DNA of 7,791 nt, from positions 1 to 7,791 of the forward strand of contig CALCPT010000561.1 of NCBI GenBank assembly GCA_937897265.1. The letters run 5' to 3'. Below are positions 7,537 through 7,791 of the stretch, one piece after another. Origin of the DNA: an uncultured Alcaligenaceae bacterium. Lineage in GTDB: Bacteria > Pseudomonadota > Gammaproteobacteria > Burkholderiales > Burkholderiaceae_B. The position numbers were made by a program, and so were the translations under genes. The notes beneath the pieces are model-generated. The model worked only from the letters and a program-made list of their open reading frames with translations. It was not told where the DNA came from and did not search any database. How positions within the stretch are numbered: the first letter of the stretch is position 1; every line of letters starts with the position of its first letter.

Positions 7537-7791
7537 ATGACAGCTTCCCTTGTTTCAACGCCGCCGGTGGCGGCAGGCACCTTTGTGCGCAAGCGGCCCA
7601 CGCGTCGCGTGCTGCCCGGCTTCAACCTGACGCTTGGCTACACGATGCTGTACCTGAGCCTGATTGTGTTGATCCCGCTCTCGGCACTGGTGTTCAAGAC
7701 ATTCACCCTGACTTGGGAGCAATTCTGGGCGGCGGTGGCCAGTCCGCGCGTCGTGGCCTCCTACCAGCTGACCTTTGGCGCCTCGCTGATC
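7537..7791 (+). CDS. cysT: Sulfate ABC transporter permease CysT, second copy (5' part only)
   Basis: The frame is open from ATG 7537 to the window end (85 codons) without a stop, so this is the beginning of a gene that continues outside. After a 24-residue lead, VLPGFNLTLGYTMLYLSLIV and the following residues align without gaps to the first cysT of this window: 47 identical residues out of 61. It includes the first membrane helix and the conserved LTWxQFWAAV stretch. The ATG directly follows the hydrolase TAA, and I see no clear Shine-Dalgarno sequence in the AT-rich bases before it, so translation may depend on coupling to the upstream gene. Third-position GC is 69/85, unlike the first cysT. 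cysW and cysA would be expected next, beyond the window. Confidence 0.93.
   Translation, partial: MTASLVSTPPVAAGTFVRKRPTRRVLPGFNLTLGYTMLYLSLIVLIPLSALVFKTFTLTWEQFWAAVASPRVVASYQLTFGASLI

Overview
The window looks like DNA from a Gram-negative proteobacterium. A betaproteobacterium of the order Burkholderiales is my best guess, from the style of the sulfate-transport proteins and the arrangement of their genes; this is an inference and I cannot name a genus. All genes are recognisable. The central theme is uptake of inorganic sulfate by an ABC transporter made of CysT, CysW, CysA and Sbp.

Layout: nudC (NADH pyrophosphatase / NAD-RNA decapping Nudix enzyme) lies on the minus strand at 26-802. 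A 248-base divergent gap separates it from a stand-alone ycaO on the plus strand (1051-2772), the homologue of the E. coli protein linked to methylthiolation of ribosomal protein S12. A short convergent gap follows. Then comes a minus-strand operon transcribed in the order cysT (5680-4850), cysW (4853-3984), cysA (3965-2886), with a 4-base overlap between cysT and cysW and an 18-base gap before cysA. A 221-base AT-rich divergent promoter region separates cysT from the plus-strand sbp (5902-6909), which encodes the periplasmic sulfate-binding protein. After sbp, on the plus strand, come a small serine hydrolase of the RBBP9/YdeN type (6946-7536) and the start of a second cysT (7537, running off the window end).

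The notable feature is an abrupt change of base composition inside sbp. By direct count, G or C occupies the third codon position in 70 of codons 1-150 (47%) but in 153 of codons 151-335 (83%). Everything sampled to the right (hydrolase 43/50, second cysT 69/85) has the high value, while the left cysT start has a low one (7/22). The reading frame is intact across the change, which falls next to the conserved sulfate-binding motif [16 protein letters not shown]. The window therefore looks like two different sulfate-transport loci joined within sbp: one with a divergent sbp/cysTWA layout and moderate GC, the other with a co-directional sbp-hydrolase-cysT layout and high GC. The join may be a true homologous recombination or transfer event, or it may be a chimera from assembling related genomes; the sequence alone cannot decide. 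No wholly new system, CRISPR array, RNA gene or insertion sequence was seen.
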